From: Hymenopus coronatus
Lineage: Eukaryota; Arthropoda; Insecta; Mantodea; Hymenopodidae
DNA length: 64,000 bases
Direction: 5' to 3'
Assembly: GCA_030762935.1 (NCBI GenBank)
Contig: CM060880.1
Span: 17,167,001-17,231,000, forward strand
The translations under genes were made by a program, and so were the position numbers. Below the pieces are notes generated by a model. The model saw nothing but the letters and a program-made list of their open reading frames with translations, searched no databases and had not been told where the DNA came from. Below, in pieces: positions 10,176-22,115 of the stretch. Within the stretch, counting starts at the first letter, position 1, and every line of letters begins with the position of its first letter.

Positions 10176-11094
10176 TAAATACTATCACAAAAAAGCCTTT
10201 TATATGGATTAATTTGTGATATTTCTTACCTAGTAGTAAAAGCAGGTGTTAAACACTATAAAAAAATTACTGCTTTGTGCTTCTATGCTTTTGTACAAAT
10301 TCATGTGAATGTATACGGTATATAGTCATACGAATGCATATTTCACTCTCATTTCCCAGTCTAGAGAACATGCCGCTGCTTAACGTGTACTCTTTTGACG
10401 TTGGTGCATAATTTAGTGCTCACCAGAATTAAGAGTCATTGCGGAGAATTACATATCACAATTTAACTGAACAATGGGGAGCTAGAAGAGGTGCCATGGT
10501 CCTCAGAGCTAACTATTCTGGAGTTTTACCTATGTGGGATCGTGAAGAATGAAGCTTAGAGGCAAAAGCTAGACTATAAGAATCCATCAAAGCATCTTGC
10601 ACACCCATCACTGATATCTGTAGTTCACTCAGCAGTTGGGCGTCATGGAGTTACTGATAGTTGTCTCTTTGAACTCAGAAGATGACTACCATATACTCAG
10701 AAAGCATCACACTACACTTCTGCACAAGAAATCTAGGTCTATGTCATTATGTTTCCAAGATATTCACCATTAAAGACTGAGTGCATAGTTTTGGGCCCTC
10801 CATATTTTTTGGAACATTTACTAGTTTAGTCTACATTTAACCTCATATGTTCTGAAGTCTAATCTTAGCACACTTATCTAGCACTGTCGCAAGATGTTCA
10901 GTGGTGCCTTCCCAAGCAAGGCAAGTCCATCTTTAAGATAGTATGCAGCCAATACCCTGGTTAGCTCTATCTACTAGTTGTTTACATATACACCATCACC
11001 GAGAGGCTCACATAAAACATTCAGTAAGGTAATATCACCAGTACCAATTTCTGTGATGCCCATACCCATGTGTTTAGCTCTAAATGTCTTGCCA
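10176..11094. other. Unassigned DNA
   Basis: No coding region or repeat recognised. Confidence 0.5.
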
Positions 11095-11456
11095 TAGCAC
11101 CCTACAAGTCTGGCAGCCACTGAGTACTGTTCATTGGTGTCCAAGCCTTCTGGAAGCTGGCAGCTTGAGTGATTGATTCTAGTCAATTGTTTGTGGTATC
11201 CAAACACTAAATCAATACCTTAAGATCACTGGCAGATGCACATTGATGCCAAAAGGGCCAAATCTGTCTGCAAGTTGGAAACTTGGCGGGTGAACCTACT
11301 CAATGTTGGGGGCCTCTTAACCTCTAAACCACATACCTGACGACCACCGAGAGATGCTCATTGGTGCCAGAAGGGGCCAAGCCCGTCTGGAAGTTGGCAG
11401 ACAGTCTGGCAGCTTGAGTGGCTGAACCTACTCGACTGTTTGGGGCCTCTCCAGCT
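11095..11456. repeat. Imperfect tandem repeat, three units of about 110-120 bp
   Basis: Units near 11095-11213, 11225-11332 and 11342-11456 share the order TGCTCATTGGTGCCA..AGGGGCCAA..C.GTCTGGAAGTTGG.. CTTGAGTG..TGAACCTACTC.A.TGTTTGGGGCCTCT, with much divergence and some deletions. The region is GC-richer than its surroundings. The open frames across it (11324-11590 on minus, 11418-11612 on plus) show no recognisable domain. Confidence 0.65.
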
Positions 11457-12789
11457 GGGTTGGAGACGGAAGCTCCCATTCTTCCAGTCATACGCTCATC
11501 TCCCGACCAACAACTTCTCTGCAACGCACATGGAATGAGGGCCCTGAACAGGTTCATTGCTTGCCCAGCACCCTGGCTGCAAATAAGCAAATTGTCAACC
11601 AGTGACCTGTAAAACTAGCACACGTACTCGTAAACAATAACTGACTCACCATAGCTATTATCACTCCTCGTTAACCCTTACCTGAGTCCGAAACTTGCAT
11701 TTTGAGATAACTTCTAGTCCACGCCTATAAACTTCACAAACATAAAATATAAACACCAATTAGCATCAACAGTCGCCATGTTTACATTCGTAAAACTTGG
11801 AATTCCATTGCTGTATCCCTTTTCTAAAGCCGTTATCGACGCCTAAATATCACACTTAATTCACAGAAGCGTAAAAAGCTTGGTCACATCTTTAAAAACT
11901 GGAAATGTCACGCCCATGAGCAAAAAATACGACACTTATAATAAAGTTTTCGAGAGTACAGATTCACACTGCCATATTGAGGGCTACAACCTGCATGTTC
12001 GTGGATGGCACGAAAACACAACCGTGGCGAGCGTTAAACCCTTCGTACGAAACAGAAAGTAAATAAAATGCCCGATTGCTGAGGTGTAATCACATTCTGC
12101 ATTTAAGTGCAAACGTCAGCAAATCGCGCGTCGTGATTATTTACATTCTGTCATCTGTTTTATGATAATATTGCTCTTGAGTCAAATTTAATATAATTCT
12201 TGAGAAGCATTATCAAAGCAAATAATCAAACATACTGAGCTCTTAATTTGGATTTTTATTCTATCAATATCAGCAATAACTATAAAGAGTCATTTTTCAA
12301 ATTGTGGTTGATGTGTTCCATAAATTGACACAAATTCGATATTTTTACCCAAGGCAACTTGTTCACAAAGTTCTTCCTCTTGCCGCGTGGTTCGCTTCAG
12401 TCTTGCAAAACGCTTTGCGCATACTCACGGGTAAAATATCCATAAATTCCGGGATTTTCAAGAAAATGCGGAAACTGTTTTAAACCCAGGTTAGTTATTA
12501 CCTAACGAATGACTCACTCAATGCACCTTTCTAATGTCCGTATACTTACTTTACAATATTAGTACAATGAAATTAGTATTTCCCTTTTCACTTATTGTTA
12601 TTTTTATTGCATTCATTTAAGAAGATAATGCCAGGGTCTTAAATCCTGGTGTGCCGTAAGCATTTTTTCATGCTAGTAAATGGTTCGGTTACGTTTGAAA
12701 AACACCTTGTAGTCCATTTAGGTCGATATCGAATTTCCAATTGTTCATAGCACACCTTATGCTCCCATGCCAATTTTCTTAACTAAAAA
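11457..12789. other. Unassigned DNA
   Basis: Nothing recognised. An AATAAA occurs at 12063-12068, but no gene model supports it as a polyadenylation site. Confidence 0.5.
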
Positions 12790-13460
12790 CTGATGTGTTT
12801 CATTCACATAAGTTTTTCTACATCTCTATAACAAAGTATTGTTGAAAAGCATATTCTTCTATCTACTTCATGTTAATTGAAATAAACAGTAGAAATTCTC
12901 TTATTACTTGCTCCCTTGTGGGGAGATGGGAAATATAGGAGTACAATGGCCAAAGCGATAGTCAAATATTTTAGAAGCTGTTTGCTATGTAATGAAATTC
13001 ATTTCTTTGCGCGGCCAAGAGTTGACAAATTCCTGTATGAGAAAAGTTTAAGTATTTTGAAACTGAGATCATACAAGAAATATCTCGGAGACGGTTAACT
13101 CATATTATAAACAAAACAAAAAAGTATGAGACATAAATTGTGACTTTCAACGAGATCTACACTTTTTGTGTAGTAAGATTTTTATCTCTTAAGGTTTGCG
13201 CAAGAGGCCTTCAGTACGAAGAGGGCTTCAGAGGCTTTCCTCAAACATACAATATTTTAATTAAGATCGTACTTACAATTTTCTCCAACGAGAAGTCTTC
13301 ATTCGTTTCATATCTCTCCTGTTTTTCTCCCAGCCATGCAAAGAGCACCGGATTTCAATCTCAAAAGGATTTGACTATCTCTTTAACCTACTGTATTCCC
13401 TTATTTCCCTTCTACCTACTTATTTAAGGATATGATTAATAAAACCATAAGCTTTTATAA
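12790..13460 (+). repeat. FamX copy, rearranged
   Basis: The left part (12790 to about 13240) is a '+' copy beginning CTGATGTGTTTCATTCACAT. The right part (about 13265-13460) matches the family in the opposite orientation (GCCATGCAAAGAG, CCTTATTTCCCTTC, AAGCTTTT). The two truncated halves meet tail to tail. Confidence 0.7.
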
Positions 13461-14012
13461 GAACAGTCGCTACCAAATGTGTAGAGAGTTATGATTGTTT
13501 TGTTTTATATCCTCAAAACTATGATTTTGACGCTTATAATTACCTAACATAGACTATCTTCGAGATATTCTAAATACACAAGTTGAACATAAATTCCTCC
13601 GCCGTGCTGTTTGCAAATAATGTAGCATTTTGAATTTAAAGTCGCGATTTTCAGCATTTAAATTAATGGCAGATATAACGACGGTGTCATCCTAAGCATG
13701 CTAAATGAAACGCCATAACAAAATAAACCGCTCAGTACAAAAATTAATGACGCATTAATACAGTAACGAACATAGGTAAACACGAAAACTAGATTTTTAA
13801 TCAACATTCGTCCAATATATTAACATAATATTCTGACTTCTGTGATTTATATTAAGATTTCATTTGTTTCAATTAAAATTTACATAGAACTTTTGTTATT
13901 AAATTCATTTTCCTTCCCAGGATATTAAATATCCACTAGGAACATATAAGGACACATTTTCCGAACATCTTGTCAGAGTTTGGGTCGAGAAATTAACTTG
14001 AAATCGGGTTTT
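13461..14012. other. Unassigned AT-rich DNA
   Basis: No gene or repeat recognised. Confidence 0.5.
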
Positions 14013-14845
14013 ACTTTCTCTAGCACGTGTACAAACAATGCACATAGTATCTAGAGAAGGCATAAATTTCACCAACAATTCATTTTCGATATTTCACCAG
14101 AAATATGTTTTGAGGTTCCTGAGTCCGAAAAAAGCATTTTTAGAAAAATTCCGTGGTGTGTGGATGGGCGACTGCGGACAGCATAGCTTAAAAAGAGCAT
14201 TAAAAACCAAACTTGGTATTTATGTTTAATATCTTTCAAGGATGTGACACGAAGATTTTCAAGAAAACACCGCACCACAAACTATCCTTTACATGGAAAA
14301 TTTTTTGAAAATTTTCCTTTTCTCAAAAATCTTAAAATACCGTATCTCTTATATTTAAGATGTTCAATCACAATAAAATGTATATTTTGAATTTTCTGGG
14401 AATAGCTTCTGAAGATCTCTCTATTCTGGGTGAGTTTTGCATAATGGTTAAACCGCAAGAGATACAAAAAGATTTACTGCTCATAAAATCTAGATCTCGT
14501 TAAAACACATAATGTATGTCATGTAGATTTTAATTGTAGAGTTGGCCGTTCTCGAGATATTCCTTGTTATTGGTTTCAGTTTTAAATTACCTAACGTTTT
14601 TCAAACGGGACCATGCAAAGTGACGCGAACTTCAATTGTTTCACATAACGACCAACTTTTAAAAGATTTGACTATCGCTTTCTGTGTATTCCCTTTCTTC
14701 CATTCTGCTTACAAGTAATTAGACAATTTCTACTAATGTTCGTCTTGATTTGCATGATATAGGCAAAGGAATAAGCTTTAGAAAGAATAGTTTATATATG
14801 GAACTGTTAAAGAAAGTTTTGTGAATGGAACATATCAGATTTTTT
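14013..14845 (-). repeat. FamX copy
   Basis: Full-length and diverged. The hairpin end is on the left (ACTTTCTCTAGCACGTGTAC) and GTGAATGGAACATATCAGAT on the right. Confidence 0.85.
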
Positions 14846-14890
14846 CAAGCTGTGCACATTTCCGTCAAGTGAATATTCATGACACACAGA

Positions 14891-15029
14891 ACTATGTACA
14901 ATGTATATAGGGATAGAGAAGGTATTCTAATGCACCCAAAAATTCGATGTCGAGTTTTCACCGGAAATATATGTTTTGGGGTCCCCTGATTCCGATAAAA
15001 GTATTTTTTAAAAAAAAAAAGGTCCGTGT

Positions 15030-15068
<39 letters not shown>

Positions 15069-15729
15069 CAGCATAGCTCAAAAACGAAAAGACCGATAAA
15101 TAAACTTGGTATTTAAGTTTGGTATCTTCCAAGGATGCGACACAAGATTTTCAAGAAAATCCCCCCACCCCCAACTAGCCTTTACATGGAAAAATTTTGA
15201 TTTTATCGAAAATTGCTCAAACGATTTTGATTAAAATATCGTATATTAAAGATGTTAACAAGAGAAACAAAATGCATATCTTCAGTTTTCTGCGAATAGC
15301 CTCTGAAGACCTCTTCATTCTGGATGAATTTTACTGGATTTTGCATAACTAGTAAACCGTAAGAGATAGACAAAATCGTAGTACACAAAAAATGTAGATC
15401 ACGTTAAAACACAGACTTTGTCATATACGCTTTTTCAGTGGAATTGACCATTTCTGAGATATTCCTTGTTATTTTTTTCACGGAAAGTTGTAAACACCTG
15501 TCCCCACATAGAAACGGATTTCAACCACATGGCAACCAGCTTTTAAAAGATTTGACTGTCGCCTTACCCTAGTGTATTCCATTATTTCCTTTCAACTTAC
15601 AAAGAAGCAAGTAATTGAGACAATTTCTGCTAACGTTTATACCGATTATCATAAAGTAGATAGAAGAACATGCTTTTTGTTACAGAGATGTAGAGAAAGG
15701 CATGTTAATGGAACACGCAATATGTTTTA
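14891..15729 (-). repeat. FamX copy, alternative hairpin subtype
   Basis: Begins with the second hairpin type (TATGTACAATGTATATAGGG then ATAGAGAAGG) and ends near ATGGAACACGCAATATG. It contains a TG microsatellite (about 15031-15065) at the position where most copies have a short TG tract. Confidence 0.85.
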
Positions 15730-16043
15730 ATATAAAAGAGCAAAACCCATGCAACTGCAACCAAATGTAACCCCGTCAGCATCCAAGGGTGCCATCAGAC
15801 CGGTTATTTTACATGGGCCCTTCCCATCCTTTTCCACGGGCATATTTGGCTGATTCGAACTCCCGACGTTCGGCTTTGAATGGATGGTCAGTCTATTACG
15901 TATCGCACTAACGAGCACGGCTATTCAAGTTGTCGTGCCGGTGAAAGGGATATAAATACCGGTTTGAGAATTAGAGGAACAATGGAATATGTAGCAAAAT
16001 AAATCCTGGAGTTAAGGGTTATGTTTTTAGTGCCTGGTGTAGT
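15730..16043 (-). repeat. SINE-like repeat D, copy 1
   Basis: The reverse complement of 15850-15925 is tRNA-like (GCCGTGCTCGTTAGTGCGAT as head, GGGAGTTCGAATC as B box). The unit, including the sequence beyond the head up to about 16040, is repeated at 16262-16560 with moderate divergence. Shared landmarks on the + strand are CAACCAAATGTAACC, GGCTTTGAATGGA and GAAAGGGATAT. Confidence 0.6.
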
Positions 16044-16119
16044 GTATATGATACTATGGTGTTTGTTAAGGCTTTAACTCTTTTTAATGGTTTTTGTTTT
16101 TAATTGCTAATTATGCTTA

Positions 16120-16256
16120 GCATCAACAATAAGAATACTCTTAATGTTTATCTCGTTTAGTATAGGGTAGAAAGAAGAATAATCTTTTGTAAGAAGTTTG
16201 ATTGTAGAGCAGCTAGAGAAAGTCATGTGAGTGTAACGCATTAGATTTTTTTTTCT
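16120..16256 (-). repeat. FamX terminal fragment
   Basis: Only the last 135 bases of the family are present (ATTTATCTCGTTTAGTATAG to CATGTGAGTGTAACGCATTA then a T-run), the AGCTAGAGAAAGTCATG subtype. It lies between the two copies of repeat D. Confidence 0.8.
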
Positions 16257-16261
16257 TACGA

Positions 16262-16560
16262 ACGTAAAGCAACTTCCACGCATGTGCAACCAAATGTAAC
16301 CTTATCAGCTTCCAAGCGTAGCATTACACCGATTATTTTACTTGGTCCACCCCGTCCTTTACCACAGGTACATTTGGTTGATGTTGCTGGGATTTACACT
16401 TGCGACGTTAGGCTTTGAATGGAAGACGCCCATTAAACCTCACGACTATTCGAACCGTTTCTGTTGTGGAACCTGTGAAAGGGATATGAAGGCCGGTTTA
16501 GGAATGAACGACATATGTACCAAAATAATTCAGGAATTAAGAGATATGTTTCGTTTGTAA
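16262..16560 (-). repeat. SINE-like repeat D, copy 2
   Basis: Direct repeat of 15730-16043, offset by about 535 bases. The tRNA-like head is more decayed, with the B-box region reading GGGATTTACACTTGCGACGT on the + strand. Confidence 0.6.
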
Positions 16561-16589
16561 CAGTTAATTTTAGAAAATACTGAGTCCCA

Positions 16590-17275
16590 AACGAAGGGTT
16601 TAAATGTATCATTTCCTTTATAATGCGATAATAATGGAAAAAAACTGACTTCCAAAGTTTATGTTTAATACATTTTCTTTGTAGCGTGATAGTCATGGAA
16701 GAAACTGACTTCCAAAGTTTGGAGTTAATATTTCCTTTGTAACACGATAGTCATGGAAGAAACTGGCTTCCAAAGTTTGGAGTTAAGATTTCCTTTGTAA
16801 CGTGTTGACATGGAAGAAACTGGCTTCCAAAGTTTGGAGTTAATACATTTTCTTTGTAACGTGATAGTCATGGAAGAAACTGACACTCAAATTTGGTGTT
16901 ATTAAATTTTCTTTCGCAAAGGATTATATTAATATATTCTCTTTGTAATGGATAGCTATGGAAATGGACGAGTGTCAGAGGAAGATTTTAATTTGTTTTC
17001 TGTATAATAAGATAACCATGGAAGAGTCTAAGTCCCAAAGGATATGTTAATATTTTTCCTTTGAAGCTTGGCAGTCTTGGAAGAATTGGGTCTCAAAGAA
17101 TGATGGTGTTAATAGTTATTTTGATCATGAAGTAGACGATGATGTAAATATATATTTCCTTTGCGTTGCGATAGTCATGGAAGAGACTAAGTCCCCTTTG
17201 TAAGACGATAGTCGTAAAAGGGACTAAGTCCCAAAGAATGCTGTTAATATATTTCCTATGTAACACGAAGGGATG
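16590..17275. repeat. Degenerate minisatellite, unit about 58-60 bp
   Basis: About ten units of the pattern TTTCCTTTGTAACACGATAG, TCATGGAAGAAACTG, CTTCCAAAGTTTGGAGTTAA. The units at 16675-16870 are the most alike, and those towards 17270 carry deletions and substitutions. No open frame runs through it. Confidence 0.8.
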
Positions 17276-17707
17276 GCATGTTTATATACTCCCTTGTGGA
17301 AGGGACGGCTGTTCCCCAGCGGCAAATCCCTGACTTGAGTATAACGTTTGCTGCAAGTTTCCCCTTCCGTTTGGTTGGGGAGGAAAGGGGTGACTTAACT
17401 CAAGTTCACCCTCACCTCTATTGAAACATGACATTATATCTGAGCTGAGTTATACGTCTTCCCGCCAACTGCTGCATTGCTAACAAAAACACTCACATTA
17501 TCGTGAAGGTACTGGTGCCTGTTCTCCCATACTGCATCCGATCTAAGAACCAGGGACAGCCATAAAGTAACGAACGATTTGGCATAACTAAACAATAACG
17601 AAGGTTATCAACACAAAACTTTATCTACCTTACTGTATTTCTCAATCGTAATCGTCATTGCTATTCTGGAATCATGACCCTGACTGCCAACCCAGTTAGA
17701 GTCTGTG
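17276..17707. other. Unassigned DNA, possible retroelement end
   Basis: The reverse complement of about 17570-17635 (GATAAAGTTTTGTGTTGATA, then GTTATTGTTTAGTT and GCCAAATC) is nearly the same as 22350-22405 on the + strand. Such a shared block could be part of a retrotransposon end. I see no coding domain. Confidence 0.35.
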
Positions 17708-18190
17708 TCAAGTTAGTTCAGTCCTGATGTCAACAACAAGGCGGAGCTGGCTCAACTCGCCGCGTGTTAACGGTACATGTGCGCACATAAGTTTTGCAAC
17801 ACTAGCAGCAACCTGTGGAGAGTACTTTGAGAAATGTGGCAATTCTGTGTCAGAATATACTGCATGCAAAATTGTATTTGGAGTCGATGGTTCATTTCTG
17901 AAATAACAATCATAAACTTTACCGTGAATAGCACTTTTCGCAAAATCATCGTATTTCTCCGAAAGTGTTTTATATTTATGCGATTTTCCCGGTGTTCTTA
18001 GGCTTCCGGGTGCTTGCTGTTCCATTCTAACACTATGCACACTAAATGTAGAAATGCCAAGGAGATCACCCGTTTCTTTTTCGAGGTTCTTTATGGCCGA
18101 TTCGGCGCTTCTTTCTTTAAGCACCGCGAAACAATGTGCGACCATTCGCCTCTCGACACTTTTTAAAGGCTTGCCTCGGTTGTATTTTAT
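17708..18190 (-). pseudogene. N-terminal region of a DDE-type transposase or derived protein
   Basis: An open minus-strand frame runs from about 18190 (VIKYNRGKPLKSVERRMVAH) to 17708. Visible features, in order, are an N-terminal helix segment, GDLLGISTFSVHSV, RTPGKSHKYKTL, a DDFAKSAIHGKVYDCYFRNE segment and PSTPNTILHAVYSDTELPHF. This is the layout of the N terminus of a common arthropod DDE_3-type transposase group: helix-turn-helix, PGKK-like basic linker, then DDFDK..LR..V..FY and PT. The match to TLHRLL continues in another frame at about 17820-17835, so a frameshift breaks it. No catalytic domain follows. The frame is long and free of stops for its base composition, so a domesticated fragment cannot be excluded. 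Confidence 0.5.
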
Positions 18191-19231
18191 TACGGCTAAT
18201 CATCCATGATCAAAAGCTTACTGTTTTTAAACTGCATATAGCAAGTCCCCTGGGCTTGTGAGGCATGCGAGATGTACAGGAAATACAGTCTTAAATAACA
18301 CATTATCAGAAGCGACCCTGCACTATAAACAATAACAGCTTAATCAGTAAGAAAGCTGTCTGGTACAGGCTTGTAACTTATTGTGCATATAATACCAATG
18401 TTCTTTAGTAATATAAGTTAGCTGCATTTTATTTAACAGTAATAAGTTAATAAAGTCAATATATAATTTCGCCGGTCTTCTGTCTAATCTATATGTTTTT
18501 TATAGAATGTGTACGTCTGTTGTAAATATTCCTTTCAGAATTCACGAACCCAGAGCCATCTGCTTGGTATGTGTCGGATATGGATAAAATGTCGGACTAT
18601 TACCTTTTATAAGAATCGAAGCATTGCATACTTTTCTCTCCGAATCTAACTCGCGCAGAGCAGTGATCTGAAAAATATTACAGTACTGTACTTTTAGGAG
18701 GCTGTTACAATATGCATCCACGTAAAAGTTAGCACCCATTACCTTCCCTGAACCAATCAACAGCCTAACGCTCTTTTGCTTTAGTATCTCTGTCTCTCTC
18801 TGTCTCTCTCTTCCCTCCCATGTGTTGACACCAGGACTGAACTAACTTGAGACAGATTATACCAACCCTAGGTTATCGGAGTTTGTAATATGATACTTTG
18901 CTTACTTAGAGTCACAGCGAGCAAACTTTGCACAGTCTGCATCGAAAGAGTTCCGCATATGTTTGTATTCAAAGTGGGCAGCAAATAGTGTTCATTTTAT
19001 TTTTTTAACCAGGGCTCCCCCGTTTTCAAAGTTAAGTGGCAAAGTATTACTTAGAGGAGAGAAATAATTTCAAATGTCCTTGACTTCATGAATCAAGAGG
19101 CAGAGATGAAGGAAGAAAATGAATGTTCTCCAAAAGTCTGTAGAAAGTGAATGAAAGAGTAGCCAAGGCAACTGATATTTTACTGAGTTCCGTTTCCAGG
19201 GTTCTCAAAGATACGAAAGAAAGAAAACAAA
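18191..19231. other. Unassigned DNA
   Basis: No gene recognised. Contains a short TCTCTG/TCTC simple repeat near 18785-18812. Confidence 0.5.
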
Positions 19232-20096
19232 TCTGATGTGTTACACTCACATGACTTTCTCTAGCTGCTCTACAAACCTCCTACAAAAGGTTATTCTTCT
19301 TTGTACACAATGCTAATCGAGATAAATATTAGCAGAATGTTCTTATTACTTAGTTCCTAATCAGTAGAAGGGAATGAGGGAATGCGCTATGCTAAAGTGA
19401 TTGTCAAATGTTTTAAAAGCTATCGTTATTCGATTGTCATTGCAAATCACTTCTTTGCTTGGCCAGGAGTAGAACAAAAGAAAAACGGACAATTCCTGTC
19501 TGAGAAAAATTTAAGTACTTTACAATTGAAACCAATAACAAGGGATATCTCGGAAACGGTTACCTCCACAACAAAAACCTAAAGGACATAAATTGTGTTT
19601 TGTTGTGATGTACATTTTTTGTGTAGTGAGTTTTTTTCTATCTCTTACAGTTTAGCAGTTAAGCAAAATTCGGCAAAATGCATCCAGAATAAAGAGGTCT
19701 TCAAAGGCTATTCCCAAAAAATTAGAGGTATACATTTTATTTCGGACATAAATAGGTTTCATATACGGGATTTTAATCAAAATCGTTAGAGCCATTTTTA
19801 AGAAAATCAAAACTGTCGAAATTTTTCCCATGTAAAGGGTAGTTTGTGGTGGGGGACTTTTTTTTTAAAATCCTCGTGTCGCATCCTTGGAAGATACTAA
19901 ACCTAAATACCAGTTTGGTATTTAGCGATCCACAGACTCACACACACACACGGACCTTTTTTAAAAATGCTTTTTTCGGACTCAGGAGACCTCAAAACAT
20001 ATATTTCCGGTGAAACCTCGGTATCGAATTTTTGGGTGCATTACAATACCTTCTCTATCCCTATGTACATTGTACATATGGGGCTAGAGAAAGTAA
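19232..20096 (+). repeat. FamX copy, alternative hairpin subtype
   Basis: Starts TCTGATGTGTTACACTCACA and ends with the second hairpin type (CCCTATGTACATTGTACATA then GGGGCTAGAGAAAGTA). Confidence 0.88.
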
Positions 20097-20127
20097 TAAA
20101 ACTTAATATATCACTTTTAAATTAAAA

Positions 20128-20351
20128 GATGTGGAACAGTTGTATCGCCAGCGAATTGCAGAAATTGGCAGGCCACAATGGGAAAATGTATATCGACATG
20201 TGAACATTGAAAATCATTAGAAAGAATTGTAGAAAATCAAATTCTAATCCAGGATAATCGTGGAGAAAGTAGCGATAGCGTTGATGATGACAATGACGTG
20301 AGCGAAGACAAAGGACTGTCAGGTGTTGAAGAATTGGAGGTAGACAATTGA
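20128..20351 (+). pseudogene. C-terminal part of a DDE-type transposase (relic)
   Basis: Reads VEQLYRQRIAEIGRPQWENV, YRHVNIENH, stop, then one frame over LERIVENQILIQDN and an acidic Ser/Asp-rich tail (SSDSVDDDNDVSEDKG) ending at a stop near 20351. The W....RHV..IE pattern followed by an acidic tail matches the C terminus of the transposase group whose tail is also seen at 1087-1236. One frameshift is visible. Confidence 0.5.
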
Positions 20352-20530
20352 CATTGTTTATATAGTAGGAAATTTGTATAGATGTTTTGTAGATATGAAT
20401 ATACATATGAAAACACATGTTTATCAGTGTAGGTGACAGATATTTGACATTGACTGTGACAAGCAGCATGAATCGACTGGTGAACTGCTTCCGAGCTCTC
20501 ATCCAGATCTGTTGCGCCAGTTATATCACG

Positions 20531-20683
20531 GTATTTATTGTCACGAGATACCGGTTTTTCAATGCAGATGTTATACTCTTCCACAGCTGAAGATCTGAGC
20601 CAAAATGTCACTGCCACTTTGAGGACTTCATCGGTAGGGAAAGCTTTTCCACCCAAAAAAATCATGTACGATGTCCAGAGTGA
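20531..20683 (-). pseudogene. Mariner transposase C-terminal fragment
   Basis: The minus-strand frame contains FLGGKAFPTDEVLKVAVTFW, LRSSAVEEYNICIEKPVSRD and NKY. This corresponds to the mariner C terminus (LGGK.F.TDEEV..AV..WL......FY..GI.KLV.RYDKC). The catalytic domain is not present. The left end of a FamX copy begins just beyond it at 20697. Confidence 0.6.
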
Positions 20684-20696
20684 AACACTGGTTTTT

Positions 20697-21757
20697 ACTT
20701 TCTCTATGTATAGTGTATAGAGAAGGTATTGCATTCCACCAAAAAATTACATACCAAGATTTCACCGGGAATACACGTTTTAGGGTCCCCTGTGTCAAAA
20801 AAAATGTTTAGAAAAAAGTTCATGTTTGTGTGTCCATGAACACAATAATTCAAAAACGAAAAGTCGGTAAAATATCAAACTTTGTATTTAAGTTTAGTAT
20901 CTTCCAAGGATGCGACACGAAGATTTTGAGAAAAATCCTCCCAATCCAAACTACCCTTTACTAGAAAAAAATTCTATTTTTTTTCCTCCTTTAACATCAA
21001 TGGTCATATCGGGGGCTTTCACTTGTGAAACTGTAGGTTCAGGACATTAGGTTAAACTTTATATTACTAAACACACGCACATTCACTCTCACATTCATAC
21101 TTCCAGACTCTGTGGGGGATAGGGAATAATTCCGGTTAAAGAAGAATTCCCCGCCCCAGCCGGGAATCGAACCCGGGACCTCCGGGTGAGAAGTCAGCTC
21201 GCTGACCACTCGACCACGGAGACAGTCTAGAAAATTTGGACCTTCTCAAAAATGATTTTGATTAAAATACGGTATATCAAATATGTTTATATTGCAAATA
21301 TATGGCTATATTGAATTTTTTGAGAATAGCCTCTAAAGACCTCTTTATTCTGTATGAATTTTGCGTAACCGGTAAACCGTAAGAAATAGACAAAAGCCTA
21401 CTACACAGATATACAGATCACGTTAAAACACACAATTTATGCTATATACCTTTTTCGTGGAATTGACCATTTCCGAGATACTCCATGTTAGTTGTTTCAG
21501 ATATAAAATGCTTAAACTCTACTCATACGAAAAGTTGTAAACTCCTTGTCCTAAATAGAAACTGTTTTCAACCACATGGTAACCAGCTTTTAAAAGATTT
21601 GACAATACTTGAGCCTAGTGTATTCCCTTATTTTCCTTCTACAATTTCTGCTAATGTTTATTCCGATTATCATAGAGTATGTAGAGGATTAAGCTTTTTA
21701 ACAATAATTTCTTACAAAGAAAATCATGTGAATGGAACACATAAGATTTATCTGAAT
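20697..21757 (-). repeat. FamX copy interrupted by a SINE
   Basis: The hairpin end is on the left (ACTTTCTCTATGTATAGTGT) and ATGTGAATGGAACACATAAG on the right. About 255 bases of SINE family B interrupt it at 20975-21229. Without the insert the copy is close to full length. Confidence 0.85.
20975..21229 (-). repeat. SINE family B copy nested in FamX
   Basis: The reverse complement starts with a tRNA-like head ending GGGTTCGATTCCCGGCTGGG and contains TATCCCCCACAGAGTCTGGA and the tail CCCCCGATATGACC..GATGTTAAAGGAGG. CTAGAAAA occurs at 20961-20968 and TAGAAAA again at 21229, consistent with a target duplication in the FamX interior. Confidence 0.85.
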
Positions 21758-21847
21758 TCGTTTATCAACATTTGCTTTCAACTCCTCTACAAAGATTGAT
21801 GAACTTCCACTCCGGTCTTTGTCGTGCGCACTGGTTCTTCCTTGAAA

Positions 21848-22115
21848 TGAAATGGAAATGGGGTTTTATTTATGGACGCTCTTTAACTGCTGTGGTTCTC
21901 ATCGTCCCATTCTATACTGGGCGTGAGAGACCGCTTAATTTTGCTCAGAGGCCTCTCTATCAGGCTTGAGGTTCTTTTACGTGCCGTAAATCTACGATAC
22001 GGGACCAACGGCTTTACTTCCCTTCCGAAGGAAGCCATGCTAAGGATTTTTACACCCGAAAAAATCCATCGTCCTTGGGTATATGAAGTTAGCATGGTAA
22101 CCATTACACCACCTT
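21848..22115 (-). repeat. SINE family C copy with B box deleted
   Basis: The reverse complement has the head GGTGTAATGGTTACCATGCT and the body blocks CCTTCGGAAGGGAAGTAAAG, CGTAAATCTACGATACGGGA (written on the + strand) and GAATGGGACGATGAGAACCA, ending TAAATAAAACCCCATTTCC. About 35 bases holding the B box are missing between CCCAAGG and CGATGG, compared with the copy at 34362-34664. Confidence 0.85.
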
